A DNA stretch of 64,000 nucleotides from Enterococcus sp. DIV1094. GTDB taxonomy: Bacteria; Bacillota; Bacilli; Lactobacillales; Enterococcaceae. Both the position numbers and the translations under genes were made by a program. Positions 1 to 9,782 of the stretch are shown here, one piece after another. The notes below the pieces were generated by a model. It was not told the DNA's origin and ran no database searches. It saw only the letters and a program-made list of their open reading frames with translations. Position 1 is the stretch's first letter; the number at the start of each line of letters is the position of its first letter. The DNA is taken from contig NZ_CP147250.1 in assembly GCF_017316305.2 (NCBI RefSeq), positions 1,936,001-2,000,000 of the forward strand, read 5' to 3'.

Positions 1-431
1 ATACAATGCTTGATTTTGGTAAGGGATTCAGAGCATTGATCTATTCTACGTTAGGTTATGGTGTGTATACGATCATCGTTAACTGGGCAAACTTAGATGC
101 GATGTCGATTATTTTACCGCAAAGTATCGGGATGATTTTAGGAGCAAGCTTTTTTGCATTCCGAAAAGTTAAAGTCGATCAATATGTTTGGAAAAACATG
201 GCAAGCGGATTGTTATGGGGAATCGGTAACGTATGTATGCTATTGACTGTGAAGTCATTAGGACTAGCAGTAGGTTTCTCTCTTTCACAAATGGGAATCA
301 TCATTTCAACTCTAGGTGGTATTTTTATCTTAGGTGAGAAAAAGACAAAAAAAGAGCTTATATTTGTAATTGTAGGTTGCCTTTTAGTTATTTTTGGTGG
401 TATTCTTTTAGGGTATATGAAAACAGCGTAA
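1..431 (+). CDS. GRP-family sugar transporter, C-terminal part (cut by window edge)
   Basis: The reading frame is open from the left edge, so only about the last 143 residues are present. They form at least four hydrophobic segments with short basic loops, ending in a segment rich in Gly and Leu. The pattern fits the second half of the GRP transporters (GlcU/RbsU type), ten-helix sugar uptake proteins in the drug/metabolite transporter superfamily. The substrate (glucose or ribose) cannot be told from this half. A short stem-loop with a T run overlaps the stop codon, so the gene ends its own transcript. Confidence 0.7.
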   Translation, partial: TMLDFGKGFRALIYSTLGYGVYTIIVNWANLDAMSIILPQSIGMILGASFFAFRKVKVDQYVWKNMASGLLWGIGNVCMLLTVKSLGLAVGFSLSQMGIIISTLGGIFILGEKKTKKELIFVIVGCLLVIFGGILLGYMKTA

Positions 432-444
432 AGCTGTTTTTTTA
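421..444 (+). terminator. Rho-independent terminator of the sugar transporter
   Basis: AAACAGC at 422-428 pairs with GCTGTTT at 434-440 and runs into T residues. The stop codon lies in the loop. Confidence 0.7.
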
Positions 445-473
445 TATACTCAAAATCAGGGGGAGGAAATTAA

Positions 474-1853
474 ATGGATTTGTTTCGTAAGAAAGAAATC
501 AATCTCAATCATACGAGTGAGATGAAGAAAGAACTAAAAACATCCGATCTGATCATGCTTGGTATTGGCGCGATCATCGGTACAGGAATATTTGTCGTAA
601 CAGGAGTGGCAGCAAACCAAAATGCAGGCCCAGCACTATCATTATCGTTTGTCTTAGCAGCGATCGTTGTGATTTTATCTGGTCTAAGCTTTGCAGAATT
701 TGCGTCACGCGTACCAGTGATCGGTGGACCTTATGCGTATCTCTATGTCGTATTTGGAGAATTTGCTGCATGGTTGACTGGATGGCTATTGATCGGTGAG
801 TTTTTATTAGCCGTTTCATCTGTCGCGTCTGGTTGGTCCGGTTATGTACAAGGGTTTATTGAAAGTCTTGGCTTTGGCTTGCCAACTGCTCTAACAGGTG
901 GATATAACCCAGCCAATGGTACATACATCGACTTAATTGCGGTGCTTGTTGTGATTTTCGTCACATACGTTGTTTCTTTGGAGGCAAAGAAAGCGTTACG
1001 ATTGAACAACATGATGGTTTATGTGAAATTTGGAATCATTGCATTATTTATTATTGTAGGAATCTTTTTTGTTAAGCCAGAGAATTGGCAACCATTTACA
1101 CCGTTCGGCTTCGAAGGAGTACTGGATGGCGCAGCATTAGTTTTCTTCGCATTCTTAGGATTTGATGCGGTAGCGATGGCGGCAGAGGAAGTAAAAAATC
1201 CGCAAAAAGATGTACCTCGTGGAATCATCGGTTCGATCTTGATCGCAACAGTTTTATATATCATTGTGACATTGATTTTAACAGGAATCGTTCCTTATAC
1301 AGAATTAGGGGTAAATGATCCTGTGGCATTCGCAATGCGTTATGTCGGTCATGGTACAGTAGGTGCAATCATCGCTGTTGGGGCGATTTTGACCTTATTG
1401 ACGGTTACGATCTCAATGATGTATTCATTAGCTCGTTTATTGTTTGCAGTAAGTAAAGATGGCTTGTTGCCACAATTCATGACAGAAATCGATAAGAAAC
1501 ACCGTACGCCAAAGAAAGCGACTTATGCAGCAGGAATCGCCGCATTATTCTTCGCCGGATTCTTCCCGTTGAATATTTTGGCAGAGTTGACGAACATCAT
1601 GGCATTAGCTTATCTGATGTTAGTAAGTCTAGGATTATTGAAATTGCGTAAAATGTTTGGTAAACCAAAAGCTGGCGAGTTCAAAGTGCCGTTGGTGCCG
1701 ATTTTACCAATCATTTCGATTTTATCTTGTCTCGTTTTGATGTCACGTCTACAAGCGGTGACTTGGTTAGTCTTTGCGATTACGATGGTCATCGGACTAG
1801 TGATTTATTTTGGTTATGGTTATAAACACAGTAAGATGAATACCGAAAAATAG
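474..1853 (+). CDS. APC-family amino acid permease (YfnA/cationic amino acid transporter type)
   Basis: A 459-residue integral membrane protein with about 12 hydrophobic segments. Near residues 28-47 it carries the APC signature GIGAIIGTGIF, and near residue 240 the loop KNPQKDVPRGI typical of the cationic amino-acid transporter branch (YfnA of Bacillus). It should take up amino acids by proton symport or exchange at the cytoplasmic membrane. The exact substrate is unknown. The start follows a GGGGGAGG ribosome-binding site. It is a single gene between two terminators. Confidence 0.83.
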   Translation: MDLFRKKEINLNHTSEMKKELKTSDLIMLGIGAIIGTGIFVVTGVAANQNAGPALSLSFVLAAIVVILSGLSFAEFASRVPVIGGPYAYLYVVFGEFAAWLTGWLLIGEFLLAVSSVASGWSGYVQGFIESLGFGLPTALTGGYNPANGTYIDLIAVLVVIFVTYVVSLEAKKALRLNNMMVYVKFGIIALFIIVGIFFVKPENWQPFTPFGFEGVLDGAALVFFAFLGFDAVAMAAEEVKNPQKDVPRGIIGSILIATVLYIIVTLILTGIVPYTELGVNDPVAFAMRYVGHGTVGAIIAVGAILTLLTVTISMMYSLARLLFAVSKDGLLPQFMTEIDKKHRTPKKATYAAGIAALFFAGFFPLNILAELTNIMALAYLMLVSLGLLKLRKMFGKPKAGEFKVPLVPILPIISILSCLVLMSRLQAVTWLVFAITMVIGLVIYFGYGYKHSKMNTEK

Positions 1854-1858
1854 GAAAC

Positions 1859-1903
1859 AAAAAACCTTGTATCAAGCAGATTGCTTCGTACAAGGTTTTT
1901 TTA
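1859..1903. terminator. Bidirectional terminator between permease and telA
   Basis: AAAACCTTGTA (1861-1871) pairs with TACAAGGTTTT (1889-1899). It is flanked by A residues on the left and T residues on the right, so it can serve both convergent genes. Confidence 0.8.
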
Positions 1904-1904
1904 T

Positions 1905-3104
1905 TTATTGTGTTAAATCTAGTAATTTTTGTTTCAAATCTTCTTCCATATGGCCAAGCTCGACTTCTGCATGGCGACGTTTTTCTTTTCCTTCTTGTTG
2001 GATACGGAGTGTTTCTTGGATCGTTTCGATCAAATCATTTTGTGTCGTTTGTAATGTTTCAATATCCACGATACCACGTTCGTTTTCTTTCGCTGTTTCG
2101 ATCGCAGAGATTTTCAACATTTCTGAGTTTTTCTTCAACAGATCGTTGGTTGTTTCAGAAACTTGACGTTGTGCAGTAACAGCATCTTTTTGACGAAGTA
2201 AAGTCAACGCGATAACCACTTGGTTTTTCCACAATGGGATCGCTGTAGCAATCGATGCTTGGATCTTTTCTGCTAACGCTTGGTTTGTGTTTTGGATCAA
2301 ACGGATCTGTGGTGCTTGTTGGATCGTGATCTGTCTTGCTAAACGTAGATCGTGGGTACGTTTGTCTAAGCGATCAAGAAACTGTGTATAATCATTGGCG
2401 ATCTGTACATCCATTTGATCGCCTGTTTGTTCTGCTTTTCGCATCGCTTCTGGGATGATCGTTGTTTGTAGTTCTTCCATTTTTAACTCGCCAGCAGCGA
2501 TATAAATATTCAACGCATCAAAATAATCTTTATTCTTTTGATAAAGTTGTTCTAACATCAAATTGTCTTTTAATAGACCATCTTTTTCTTTGTCTAATTT
2601 GACTGAGATCTTATCGATTTGCGCACCGATTTTTTGATATTTTGCAGTCACTTCATAAATCGATTGTTTGACTTTGCCGAATACGCGTTGGAAAATATTT
2701 CCTTCGCCGGCACGTAATTCATCAGGATTCGCTTCTTGCAAGCGATACATCAGTTCAGTCAATGAATCGCCGACTGGTCCGATATCTTGCGCTTGTACGT
2801 GATTCAACATTGACTGTGAGAATTCACCTAATTTTGTTTGGGCAGCGGAACCATAGCTGATGACAGACTGAGAATCAGTCACATCGATTTTTTCTGCTAA
2901 TTGTTTTGCTTGTTCTTGTCTTTCGGCAGGTAACTTATCAATCAAACGGGCAGCTGTTTGTTGCTCTTGCAAAGCATTGATTTCGTTTTGCTGTGTTTGG
3001 GTCAATTTATCGACAGGTGTCGAAAATGGATTATTCAGTAAGTCTTCTAAAGTATCATTAACTGGGGTTACTTCTTGTTTTGGTAAATTTGGCTTATTTT
3101 CCAT
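1905..3104 (-). CDS. telA: TelA-like toxic anion resistance protein
   Basis: A 399-residue, mostly helical, charged and soluble protein. Its long coiled-coil stretches, internal [18 protein letters not shown] and the segment around [25 protein letters not shown] are typical of the TelA family (toxic anion/tellurite resistance). In Firmicutes these proteins are tied to stress from tellurite and cell-wall-active agents, but their biochemistry is poorly defined. The start follows AGGAGG. The upstream neighbour on the same strand is the XpaC-like gene, its usual partner, and the two probably form one operon. Confidence 0.83.
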   Translation of the reverse strand: MENKPNLPKQEVTPVNDTLEDLLNNPFSTPVDKLTQTQQNEINALQEQQTAARLIDKLPAERQEQAKQLAEKIDVTDSQSVISYGSAAQTKLGEFSQSMLNHVQAQDIGPVGDSLTELMYRLQEANPDELRAGEGNIFQRVFGKVKQSIYEVTAKYQKIGAQIDKISVKLDKEKDGLLKDNLMLEQLYQKNKDYFDALNIYIAAGELKMEELQTTIIPEAMRKAEQTGDQMDVQIANDYTQFLDRLDKRTHDLRLARQITIQQAPQIRLIQNTNQALAEKIQASIATAIPLWKNQVVIALTLLRQKDAVTAQRQVSETTNDLLKKNSEMLKISAIETAKENERGIVDIETLQTTQNDLIETIQETLRIQQEGKEKRRHAEVELGHMEEDLKQKLLDLTQ

Positions 3105-3193
3105 ATAATTTCCTCCTTATCGAATGAAGCTAGAAAAAGTACCCGAAACAGGCAGACGATGTCTAACTGTTCCGAGTCTTAGAGACGAGTTGC

Positions 3194-3850
3194 TTATTCT
3201 TCTTGTTCTTCTTTATTATCACGCTTTAAGCTTTGTTTCGCAACAGATATCTCTACATCGATATCTTCCAGATCTTCGGATACGAAATCTTGATAGTCTT
3301 TAGCAACTAATAAAGCGAGTTGATCAATGATCTGATTGCTTTCTTCCAATTTCTGGTAAGTCTGTTTATTCTTGATCTCGTGTGCATTGATCTCGATGTA
3401 TTTATTTGTCAAATCCACTAAATTTGGCAAGTGGGTGTAAAGAAATTGACTCGCATCGTGCAGGCGAGTAGGTTCTTTTACAAGTTCTTTGAACAACCCT
3501 TTTGCTGCTTTTACAGGTTCGTGACGAAGATCGATTGCTTTTAACTTCGCTGTTTCGTGCATATTTTTTTCTAGCTGTTCAATTTCATTTTTTGTTTGAT
3601 TCATCGTTTCTCTAAAATAAGAGATTTCGCTAGGTGTCATACCATTTTCGCTATAATGGGATGCTAATTTGTCTGAAAGATCGGGTAATGCGGTTTTATC
3701 TTTAGGTTTGCTACGAAAACCGAAAAGTCCCCAAATCACCAAAACAGCGCCAATCAGCAAGATCATTGATGTGATCGATACATCATTATAACTAAAGAAC
3801 AGTATCACTAAGAGTAAACCTAAGATCCATTTCCAATTTTTTTTGATCAT
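3194..3850 (-). CDS. xpaC: XpaC-like membrane protein (5-bromo-4-chloroindolyl phosphate hydrolysis family)
   Basis: About 218 residues. Two hydrophobic segments (roughly residues 7-40) at the N-terminus are followed by a long charged helical cytoplasmic domain, the layout of the XpaC family. I chose the ATG at 3850 because GGAGG lies 8 bases upstream. The longer frame from 3865 begins at a TTG inside that ribosome site. It precedes telA by about 90 bases on the same strand, the common xpaC-telA pair. The family name comes from a phosphatase screen; a true enzymatic activity is doubtful. Confidence 0.78.
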   Translation of the reverse strand: MIKKNWKWILGLLLVILFFSYNDVSITSMILLIGAVLVIWGLFGFRSKPKDKTALPDLSDKLASHYSENGMTPSEISYFRETMNQTKNEIEQLEKNMHETAKLKAIDLRHEPVKAAKGLFKELVKEPTRLHDASQFLYTHLPNLVDLTNKYIEINAHEIKNKQTYQKLEESNQIIDQLALLVAKDYQDFVSEDLEDIDVEISVAKQSLKRDNKEEQEE

Positions 3851-4067
3851 TATAAAAACCTCCAAGTATATTCGTTGACCATTCGATTCATCTACTCCTT
3901 CATTTTAGCACACCCTACTTAATAATTAGTATCGGACTAAAGGTGGATTTTACGAGTTTATAGAATTTCTAAGGTTTGGATATGTTAAACTAAGTAAGAA
4001 ATCAAAAAGAAAATTGAAAAAATCAAAAAAAGTAGTTATTATAGGACAAAAGAAAGCAGGGGAAATG

Positions 4068-4631
4068 ATGCTTGAATACGAACAGTTTGAAGAAAAAACG
4101 ATCCAACGAAAAGAAATCTATCATGGCGCGATCATTGATGTAGCTGTCGATGATGTTCGTTTACCAGATGGCAATGTCGGAAAACGTGAGCTGGTCTTTC
4201 ACCCGGGTGGTGTGGGGATCATTGCTTTTGATGAACAGGAACGTCTATTATTAGTCAAACAATTCCGTAAACCTTTAGAAAAAGTGATTCTGGAAATACC
4301 CGCAGGTAAAATCGATCCAGGAGAGAAACAAGCGCCTGAGATCACTGCGGCCAGAGAACTAGAAGAAGAAACGGGCTACCGCGCAGAGCGATTGGAACAT
4401 TTGACTTCCATGTATTTGTCACCAGGATTTGCAAATGAACTTTTGCATATCTATCATGCATTAAATATCAAAAAAGTAGAACAGCCTCTAGCACAAGACG
4501 AGGACGAGGTATTGGAGCTTTATGCGCTGACTTTACCAGAAGCAAAACAAGCGATGGCAGATCAAGTCATTTGCGATGCCAAAACGATTTATGCGATTCA
4601 ATACTGGGAATCAATGAACAAAGGAAAGTAG
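4068..4631 (+). CDS. nudF: ADP-ribose pyrophosphatase, Nudix family
   Basis: 187 residues with a complete Nudix box: GKIDPGEKQAPEIT followed by AARELEEETGY, giving the G-x5-E-x7-RE-x2-EE-x-G pattern. It fits ADP-ribose pyrophosphatase, which splits ADP-ribose to AMP and ribose 5-phosphate. The ATG at 4068 (or 4065) follows a purine-rich CAGGGGAA site. An upstream TTG at 4014 only extends the frame by an unlikely Lys-rich leader. It heads a run with macP, mtnN and pncA, with gaps of only 12-17 bases. Confidence 0.82.
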   Translation: MLEYEQFEEKTIQRKEIYHGAIIDVAVDDVRLPDGNVGKRELVFHPGGVGIIAFDEQERLLLVKQFRKPLEKVILEIPAGKIDPGEKQAPEITAARELEEETGYRAERLEHLTSMYLSPGFANELLHIYHALNIKKVEQPLAQDEDEVLELYALTLPEAKQAMADQVICDAKTIYAIQYWESMNKGK

Positions 4632-4643
4632 AGGGATCGATGG

Positions 4644-4928
4644 ATGGTCAAAGGACCGCTAGTCACACGTAGTGAAATCCGCAAGCGACAGCAAGAACAA
4701 GCACAAGAATCATTGAAAAAACAAAGAAAAGCGGAAGCCACGTACAAACAAGAAGAAAAAAAGATCGCGAGCTTTTATCGCAAAGAACAAAAGAAAAACA
4801 AGCCGATCACAAAAACAAGAGCCGGCGAACGAGAAAAAACACGCAAATGGAATGCTATTTTAATGAAAGGCTTGGTTATCGTCATTTTATTGTTAGCCAT
4901 CGTTTTTCTAGCAGTCGCATTTTTATAG
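4644..4928 (+). CDS. macP: Small single-span membrane protein, MacP-like (PBP2a cofactor)
   Basis: 94 residues: a highly charged N-terminal two-thirds (Lys, Arg, Gln, Glu) and one C-terminal membrane segment (about residues 72-93). The beginning MVKGPLVTRSEI resembles the start of MacP, the phosphorylated activator of class A penicillin-binding protein 2a described in Streptococcus pneumoniae. As I recall, macP also sits between a Nudix gene and the MTA/SAH nucleosidase gene there, as here. The start ATG at 4644 follows GAGGG. The identification rests on topology, the short N-terminal motif and gene order, so it is probable rather than certain. Confidence 0.6.
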   Translation: MVKGPLVTRSEIRKRQQEQAQESLKKQRKAEATYKQEEKKIASFYRKEQKKNKPITKTRAGEREKTRKWNAILMKGLVIVILLLAIVFLAVAFL

Positions 4929-4945
4929 AAAGAAGGAACTAGTAG

Positions 4946-5638
4946 ATGAAAATTGGAATCATTGGCGCTATGGAAGAAGAAGTAAAAATTTTAAGAGAGC
5001 AATTAGGCGAACCGTTATCATGGGAAAGAGCGGGGGCTTTGTTTATTTCAGGCTCTTTAGGAAATCATGAAGTCATCGTTGTACGTTCAGGCATCGGAAA
5101 AGTCTTGGCATCGATCACAACAAGCTTGCTGATCCAACAATATGGTGTCAACATGGTCATCAATACAGGATCAGCTGGCGGTATTGGTGAAGGGCTACGT
5201 GTAGGGGATGTCGTGATTTCTGACAAAGTTGCCTATTTTGACGCAGACGTGACAGGTTTTGGCTATAAACCAGGACAATTACCAGGGATGCCTCTTTACT
5301 ATGAAGCAAGTACGTATTTACGTTCAGAAATGAAAAGAGCCGCAGAAGCAACCAACTTAAATGCCAAAGAAGGCTTGATCGTTACAGGGGATACATTTGT
5401 TGATTCTCCAACAAAAGTCCAAGAGATCTTAGGGAATTTCCCTGAAGCACTTGCTTGTGAAATGGAAGGAGCTGCGGTTGGTCAAACAGCGCAACAATTC
5501 AACATTCCTTTCTTGATCGTGCGAGCAATGAGTGATACAGCAGACCATTCAGCAACACAAAGCTTTGACGAATTCATTGAAGAAGCAGGAAAACGTTCAG
5601 CTGAAATGGTGATTGAGTTTGTCAAACATCTTGTATAA
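4946..5638 (+). CDS. mtnN: 5'-methylthioadenosine/S-adenosylhomocysteine nucleosidase
   Basis: A 230-residue protein of normal family length. The N-terminal MKIGIIGAMEEEV carries the catalytic-site glutamate region, the centre has NTGSAGGI, and the C-terminal part has CEMEGAAVGQ and MSDTAD, the substrate-binding Glu pair and catalytic Asp of the Pfs family. It removes adenine from methylthioadenosine and S-adenosylhomocysteine, recycling methionine and feeding the autoinducer-2 pathway. It follows the MacP-like gene closely and precedes pncA by 12 bases. Confidence 0.93.
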   Translation: MKIGIIGAMEEEVKILREQLGEPLSWERAGALFISGSLGNHEVIVVRSGIGKVLASITTSLLIQQYGVNMVINTGSAGGIGEGLRVGDVVISDKVAYFDADVTGFGYKPGQLPGMPLYYEASTYLRSEMKRAAEATNLNAKEGLIVTGDTFVDSPTKVQEILGNFPEALACEMEGAAVGQTAQQFNIPFLIVRAMSDTADHSATQSFDEFIEEAGKRSAEMVIEFVKHLV

Positions 5639-5650
5639 GGAGTGAACCGT

Positions 5651-6202
5651 ATGAAAGCATTGATTTCGATTGATTACACCTATGATTTTGTTGCAGATGA
5701 CGGGAAATTGACTACTGGAGAAGCCGGGCAAGCGATTGAAACAGCATTGACAGACCACACAAAATCTTTCATTGAAGCAAATGACTATGTCGTCTTTGCT
5801 ATTGATGCCCATGACCCAACGGATGACTTTCATCCAGAAAACAACTTGTTTCCGCCACATAATGTGATCGGAACGAATGGTCGTGATCTATATGGTTCCT
5901 TGCAAGAGATTTATAAGGAACACCAAACGCAAGCCAACGTGTATTGGATCGATAAGCGCCACTATTCAGCATTCAGCGGTACAGATCTCGATATTCGTTT
6001 GCGTGAACGTGGGATTACTGAGCTATATTTAACAGGCGTTTGTACAGACATTTGTGTCTTGCATACAGCGGTCGATGCGTATAACTTAGGCTATCAATTA
6101 TTTATTTATGAAGATGCAGTTGCTAGTTTTGATCCAATCGGACATGACTGGGCGTTGAAGCATTTTCAAACAGCGCTTGGTGCTGAGATTATTAAGGGAT
6201 AA
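5651..6202 (+). CDS. pncA: Nicotinamidase (isochorismatase-like hydrolase)
   Basis: 183 residues with the cysteine hydrolase triad visible: Asp8 in ISIDYTYDF, Lys102 in DKRHYSAFSGTD and Cys135 in TDICVLHTA. The sequence matches Lactobacillales PncA closely in memory. It deaminates nicotinamide to nicotinate for NAD salvage, which fits the niacin transporter candidate at 56.4 kb. The ATG at 5651 follows AAGGAG with 8 bases spacing. The GTG at 5642 overlaps that site and was not used. Confidence 0.88.
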   Translation: MKALISIDYTYDFVADDGKLTTGEAGQAIETALTDHTKSFIEANDYVVFAIDAHDPTDDFHPENNLFPPHNVIGTNGRDLYGSLQEIYKEHQTQANVYWIDKRHYSAFSGTDLDIRLRERGITELYLTGVCTDICVLHTAVDAYNLGYQLFIYEDAVASFDPIGHDWALKHFQTALGAEIIKG

Positions 6203-6257
6203 AAAAGCGACTCCAAAGATTAGATCATTCATCTAACTTTTGGGGTCGCTTTATTTT
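6203..6257. terminator. Bidirectional terminator between pncA and pepO
   Basis: AAAGCGACTCC (from 6204) pairs with the copy ending GGGGTCGCTTT (6252), with an inner TTAG/CTAA stem. T-rich tracts occur on both strands. Confidence 0.8.
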
Positions 6258-6306
6258 GGTTATTACTAGTTACTATTCCATGATTTTCGTAGCTGGATCA
6301 CAAAAA

Positions 6307-8214
6307 TTACCAAATATGCACACGTTTTTCAGGTGCTAGATACATCGGATCTTCTTCAGTGATCTCGAATGCCTCATAAAACTCTTCTAAGTTCTGAGGT
6401 TGGATATTTGCACGTAGTTTTGCAGGTGCATGAACATCGATTTGTAAAAGTAATTGTTGGTATTCTTTTTTCGCTTTTGTGCGCCAGATCGTTGCCCAAT
6501 TCATGAAGAAATCGGCTGCTGAGTAATCGTCTTCTGTCCTTGCGGCTTCTAGTGCGCAACTTAGCCCACCAGCATCGGCAATGTTCTCAGAAACAGTCAG
6601 TTTGCCATTGACTGTGCCATCTGCAAAAGGTACACCATCAAACTGTTCGATCATAGCTTGTGCTTTTTCTTGGAAATGAGAAAAGTCTTCTTCTGTCCAC
6701 CAGTTATTCAAATTACCGAATTCATCAAATTTTGCGCCGTTGTTGTCAAAAGCATGAGAGATCTCATGCGCAATAACTGCACCGATTCCGCCGAAGTTTG
6801 CTGAACTAGATTGTTCCAAACTATAAAATGGCGCTTGTAAAATCGCAGCTGGGAAAACGATGACGTTGCGGAATGGGTGATAGTACGCATTGACTGTGTC
6901 TGCACTCATTTCCCACTCACTACGATCGACAGGTTTGTTCCATTTACTGAAACGATCCTTTAACGTCAGATGACTAAAGTTCAATGCATTTGAAAGAAGG
7001 GTTCCACCTTCATCTGCGGGAACTGTTTGGAATGCATCGAACAAAGCAGGGATTTTGTCAGGATAACCGACTTGGATGCCTAATTTGTTCAATTTGACGA
7101 TTGCTTTTTCTCGTGTCGCATCACTTAACCATTCATTTGTTTCAAGTCGTTTTTGATAAACGTTGATCATTTTTTTGACCATTTGCTCGACATCTTTTTT
7201 CGCCGCTTCACCAAAGTATTTGTTGCCATAGTAATCTCCAAGTACATGATCAAATTGCCCTGAAGCAAGGTAATATGCTGCTTTCTTTTGCGGCATTGCT
7301 TCATCAGTTCCCGATAAAGTTCGAGAGAAGATCCCACTGACTTGACGGAACTCTTCAGACAAGTAACTGCTTAATGAACGCACAGTTTTTACGATCATCC
7401 AGCTTTTAAGTAGTCGAAAATGAGGCGTTGTCAACAGTTCAGCTAAATGTTCAAAGTAGACAGGATCTGTAACGATCACTTGATCTGGGTGTGTGCCAAT
7501 CAAGCCAGTACTCAAGGCAGTTAAGTCAAGTGCATCTGTATATGCCGTAAATTCAGTAAAGGCTCTTGGATTATACATTTGGCTGTAGTCCGCATTTTCT
7601 TCTGCGCTTTTGACATGAGGCGCAATCAATTTATCAAATTGGATCGCTTGTTCAACGATTGCTTCAGCCTGACTTCTTTCTTTGCCTGTCATTTCTAGAA
7701 GTTGGACCATCATATCAAAAAAGACGGACAATAACTGAGCACCATTTGGATGTTCTGCTTCGTAATAAGTTTTATCTGGTAAAAATAAAGACGGTGGTGA
7801 GGCGAAAAAGGCATTGACTTGTGCATTTTTCATATCTGCATCCACATCTAAAACAACAGGTAGCGGTAAGCTATCCAATGTCCAGTCTGGAAATTGCTGA
7901 TTTAGTTCATCAAAAGAAGTAAGTTTTTCGATCCGTTCAAGGATTGGTTGTAAAGGTGTCGCACCTAATTGATCTCTATAGGCATAATCATTTGCCAATT
8001 GGTAATACGCAAGGAATTGACGCATCTTGTCAGACGTAACAGATGACGGATCAGCTAACATCTTATCTGTCTCTTGCATCATTAGTTGATCAATGCCATC
8101 AACTAAATCCTGAAACCCGCCAGTCGCTGGTTTATCGGCAGGAATTGTTGCTGTTTTTAACCATTCTTCATTTACTGCTTCAAAAAAATCTTGTTTCAAA
8201 CGTTCTTGGTTCAT
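6307..8214 (-). CDS. pepO: M13-family neutral endopeptidase PepO
   Basis: 635 residues, the usual length for bacterial oligo-endopeptidase O. The zinc motif HEISH is at residues 483-487 and the third zinc ligand at E543 in ENIADAGG, both hallmarks of the neprilysin-like M13 family. It should cut oligopeptides of moderate length in the cytoplasm; no signal peptide is seen. I chose the ATG at 8214 because AAGGAG lies just upstream. The longer frame from 8307 adds a hydrophobic stretch with no ribosome site. It is a single gene facing the pncA run. Confidence 0.92.
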   Translation of the reverse strand: MNQERLKQDFFEAVNEEWLKTATIPADKPATGGFQDLVDGIDQLMMQETDKMLADPSSVTSDKMRQFLAYYQLANDYAYRDQLGATPLQPILERIEKLTSFDELNQQFPDWTLDSLPLPVVLDVDADMKNAQVNAFFASPPSLFLPDKTYYEAEHPNGAQLLSVFFDMMVQLLEMTGKERSQAEAIVEQAIQFDKLIAPHVKSAEENADYSQMYNPRAFTEFTAYTDALDLTALSTGLIGTHPDQVIVTDPVYFEHLAELLTTPHFRLLKSWMIVKTVRSLSSYLSEEFRQVSGIFSRTLSGTDEAMPQKKAAYYLASGQFDHVLGDYYGNKYFGEAAKKDVEQMVKKMINVYQKRLETNEWLSDATREKAIVKLNKLGIQVGYPDKIPALFDAFQTVPADEGGTLLSNALNFSHLTLKDRFSKWNKPVDRSEWEMSADTVNAYYHPFRNVIVFPAAILQAPFYSLEQSSSANFGGIGAVIAHEISHAFDNNGAKFDEFGNLNNWWTEEDFSHFQEKAQAMIEQFDGVPFADGTVNGKLTVSENIADAGGLSCALEAARTEDDYSAADFFMNWATIWRTKAKKEYQQLLLQIDVHAPAKLRANIQPQNLEEFYEAFEITEEDPMYLAPEKRVHIW

Positions 8215-8546
8215 TGAATCATCGCTCCTTTTTAGTTCCGTGTGCCCATTATCTAACAAAAAAGCAGAATAAACAAATGGAACGTAAAATCTACTCCAAA
8301 GAAGCACAAGTGATTGGAGGCATAATCAGCTTCTTTGACGGATAAGAAGTTCAATTTCTGTCCATACAAATCAAGAAAAATGTTAAAAACAACCAATCAT
8401 CTATTAGTCACTCTGATTTATTTTTTTAGGTCTATCCCTTATAATGTAGGTGGAGGTCAAGGGCAGTAGGATAGAATTTAGAAATAGTAAAAAAATCGTT
8501 TGAATGGCTAGATAGGGCGTATCTTACTATTGAGGTGAGAACAAAT
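8215..8546. other. Intergenic region holding the unresolved left end of the TnpB element
   Basis: 332 bases between pepO and tnpB. I see TATAAT at 8440-8445 with only a weak -35, and a GGAGG at 8452-8456 with no start codon after it. The left end of the IS200/IS605-type element must lie here, but I could not find a convincing left-end hairpin. No coding region is supported. Confidence 0.4.
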
Positions 8547-9782
8547 ATGAACTATCCAGCCGGAAAATGGGCAAAACATTACGAAGGAAGTCTACAAACT
8601 TTTAAGAAACAGGAGACAAAAAAGGGATCAAAACTAGTACAAAAAGTCATACGAGCCAAGAAGATAAGACTACGGCCGACGAAAGAACAAGAAGAACAAC
8701 TTTGGCAATCAGCTGGAACGGCTCGCTGGGTGTTTAACTGGGTATTGCACATGTGGGAAATGAATCATCGATTTGGTGGGAAATTTATCACCAACAATGA
8801 GTTGCGAAAGCATATTACTCAAATAAAAAAACGTCCAAAGTATGCTTGGTTGAACCGAGTGTCAAATAATGTTGCAAAGCAGGCAGTTAAAGATGCTTGT
8901 GATGCATATAAAAAATGGTTTGATGGCTGTAGCGGAAAAAGTCGAGTGAAAGCAGAGAAGCCACGTTTTAAGTCCAGAAAGAAGACAAAACCTGCTTTTT
9001 ATAATGACAATGTCAAATTAAAAGTAAAAGCGAAATCCGTTCTACTTGAAAAAATTGGTTGGATAAAAACTAGTGAACAAGTGCCAATGAAGACGAAATA
9101 TCTCAATCCACGAATCTCTTTCGATGGCAAGTATTGGTATCTTTCTGTTGGCATTGAAAAAGAATGTCACAAACAAGAATTAACCACTGAAGTGTTGGGT
9201 ATTGATTTAGGTATCAAAAATTTAGCCGTTGTTTCAAATGGCAAAGTTTATAAAAATATCAACCAGACAAACAAAGTAAGAAAAATCGAGAAACGATTAC
9301 GTCGGTTACAACGTAACGTCTCTCGAAAATACGAGATGAACAAGGAGGGAAACCGATTTGTCAAAACATGTAACATCTATAAATTAGAAAAGAACATTCG
9401 GCACATACATCGAAAATTAGCAAATATTCGTCAGAACCACATCCATCAAACAACGACTGAGATCGTGAAAACCAAACCATCGAAAATCGTTGTTGAAACA
9501 TTGAATGTAAAGGGCATGATGAAGAACAAGCACTTAGCTAAATCAGTCGCACAACAAAAATTTTATGAGTTCAAACGTCAACTTCAATACAAATGTGAAG
9601 AGTACGGCATTGAATTCGTCGAAGCAGATCGATTCTATCCAAGTTCTAAATTGTGTTACGAATGCGGGCATAGGAAAGTGAACTTAAAACTGAGTGAACG
9701 TATTTACCATTGTGAGAAATGCGGTTATACAACAGATAGGGATCATAATGCCAGTCTGAATTTAGCTAATTACAGTGCTTGA
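8547..9782 (+). CDS. tnpB: TnpB RNA-guided endonuclease of an IS200/IS605-type element
   Basis: 411 residues with an apparently intact RuvC nuclease: Asp220 in GIDLGIKNL, Glu317 in VVETLNVKGM and Asp397/Asp399 in TTDRDHNAS. Between the second and third motifs sits a four-cysteine zinc finger (CYECG ... CEKCG). TnpB proteins cut DNA guided by an RNA made from the right end of the element, and so help it persist. No tnpA transposase is present, so the element would need one in trans. The ATG at 8547 follows GAGGTGAG by 7 bases. The GTG at 8535 lies inside that ribosome site. Confidence 0.9.
   Translation: MNYPAGKWAKHYEGSLQTFKKQETKKGSKLVQKVIRAKKIRLRPTKEQEEQLWQSAGTARWVFNWVLHMWEMNHRFGGKFITNNELRKHITQIKKRPKYAWLNRVSNNVAKQAVKDACDAYKKWFDGCSGKSRVKAEKPRFKSRKKTKPAFYNDNVKLKVKAKSVLLEKIGWIKTSEQVPMKTKYLNPRISFDGKYWYLSVGIEKECHKQELTTEVLGIDLGIKNLAVVSNGKVYKNINQTNKVRKIEKRLRRLQRNVSRKYEMNKEGNRFVKTCNIYKLEKNIRHIHRKLANIRQNHIHQTTTEIVKTKPSKIVVETLNVKGMMKNKHLAKSVAQQKFYEFKRQLQYKCEEYGIEFVEADRFYPSSKLCYECGHRKVNLKLSERIYHCEKCGYTTDRDHNASLNLANYSA

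Noticed and set aside
1867..2179. Coding frames on the plus strand opposite telA
   Set aside because: They are complements of telA codons with no ribosome site and low-complexity Ser/Phe-rich products.
3140..3172. Terminator between xpaC and telA
   Set aside because: The possible hairpin is weak and has no T run. The two genes are better read as one operon.
8215..8546. A short coding frame overlapping the pepO start on the plus strand
   Set aside because: It mirrors pepO codons, has no ribosome site and no recognisable product.
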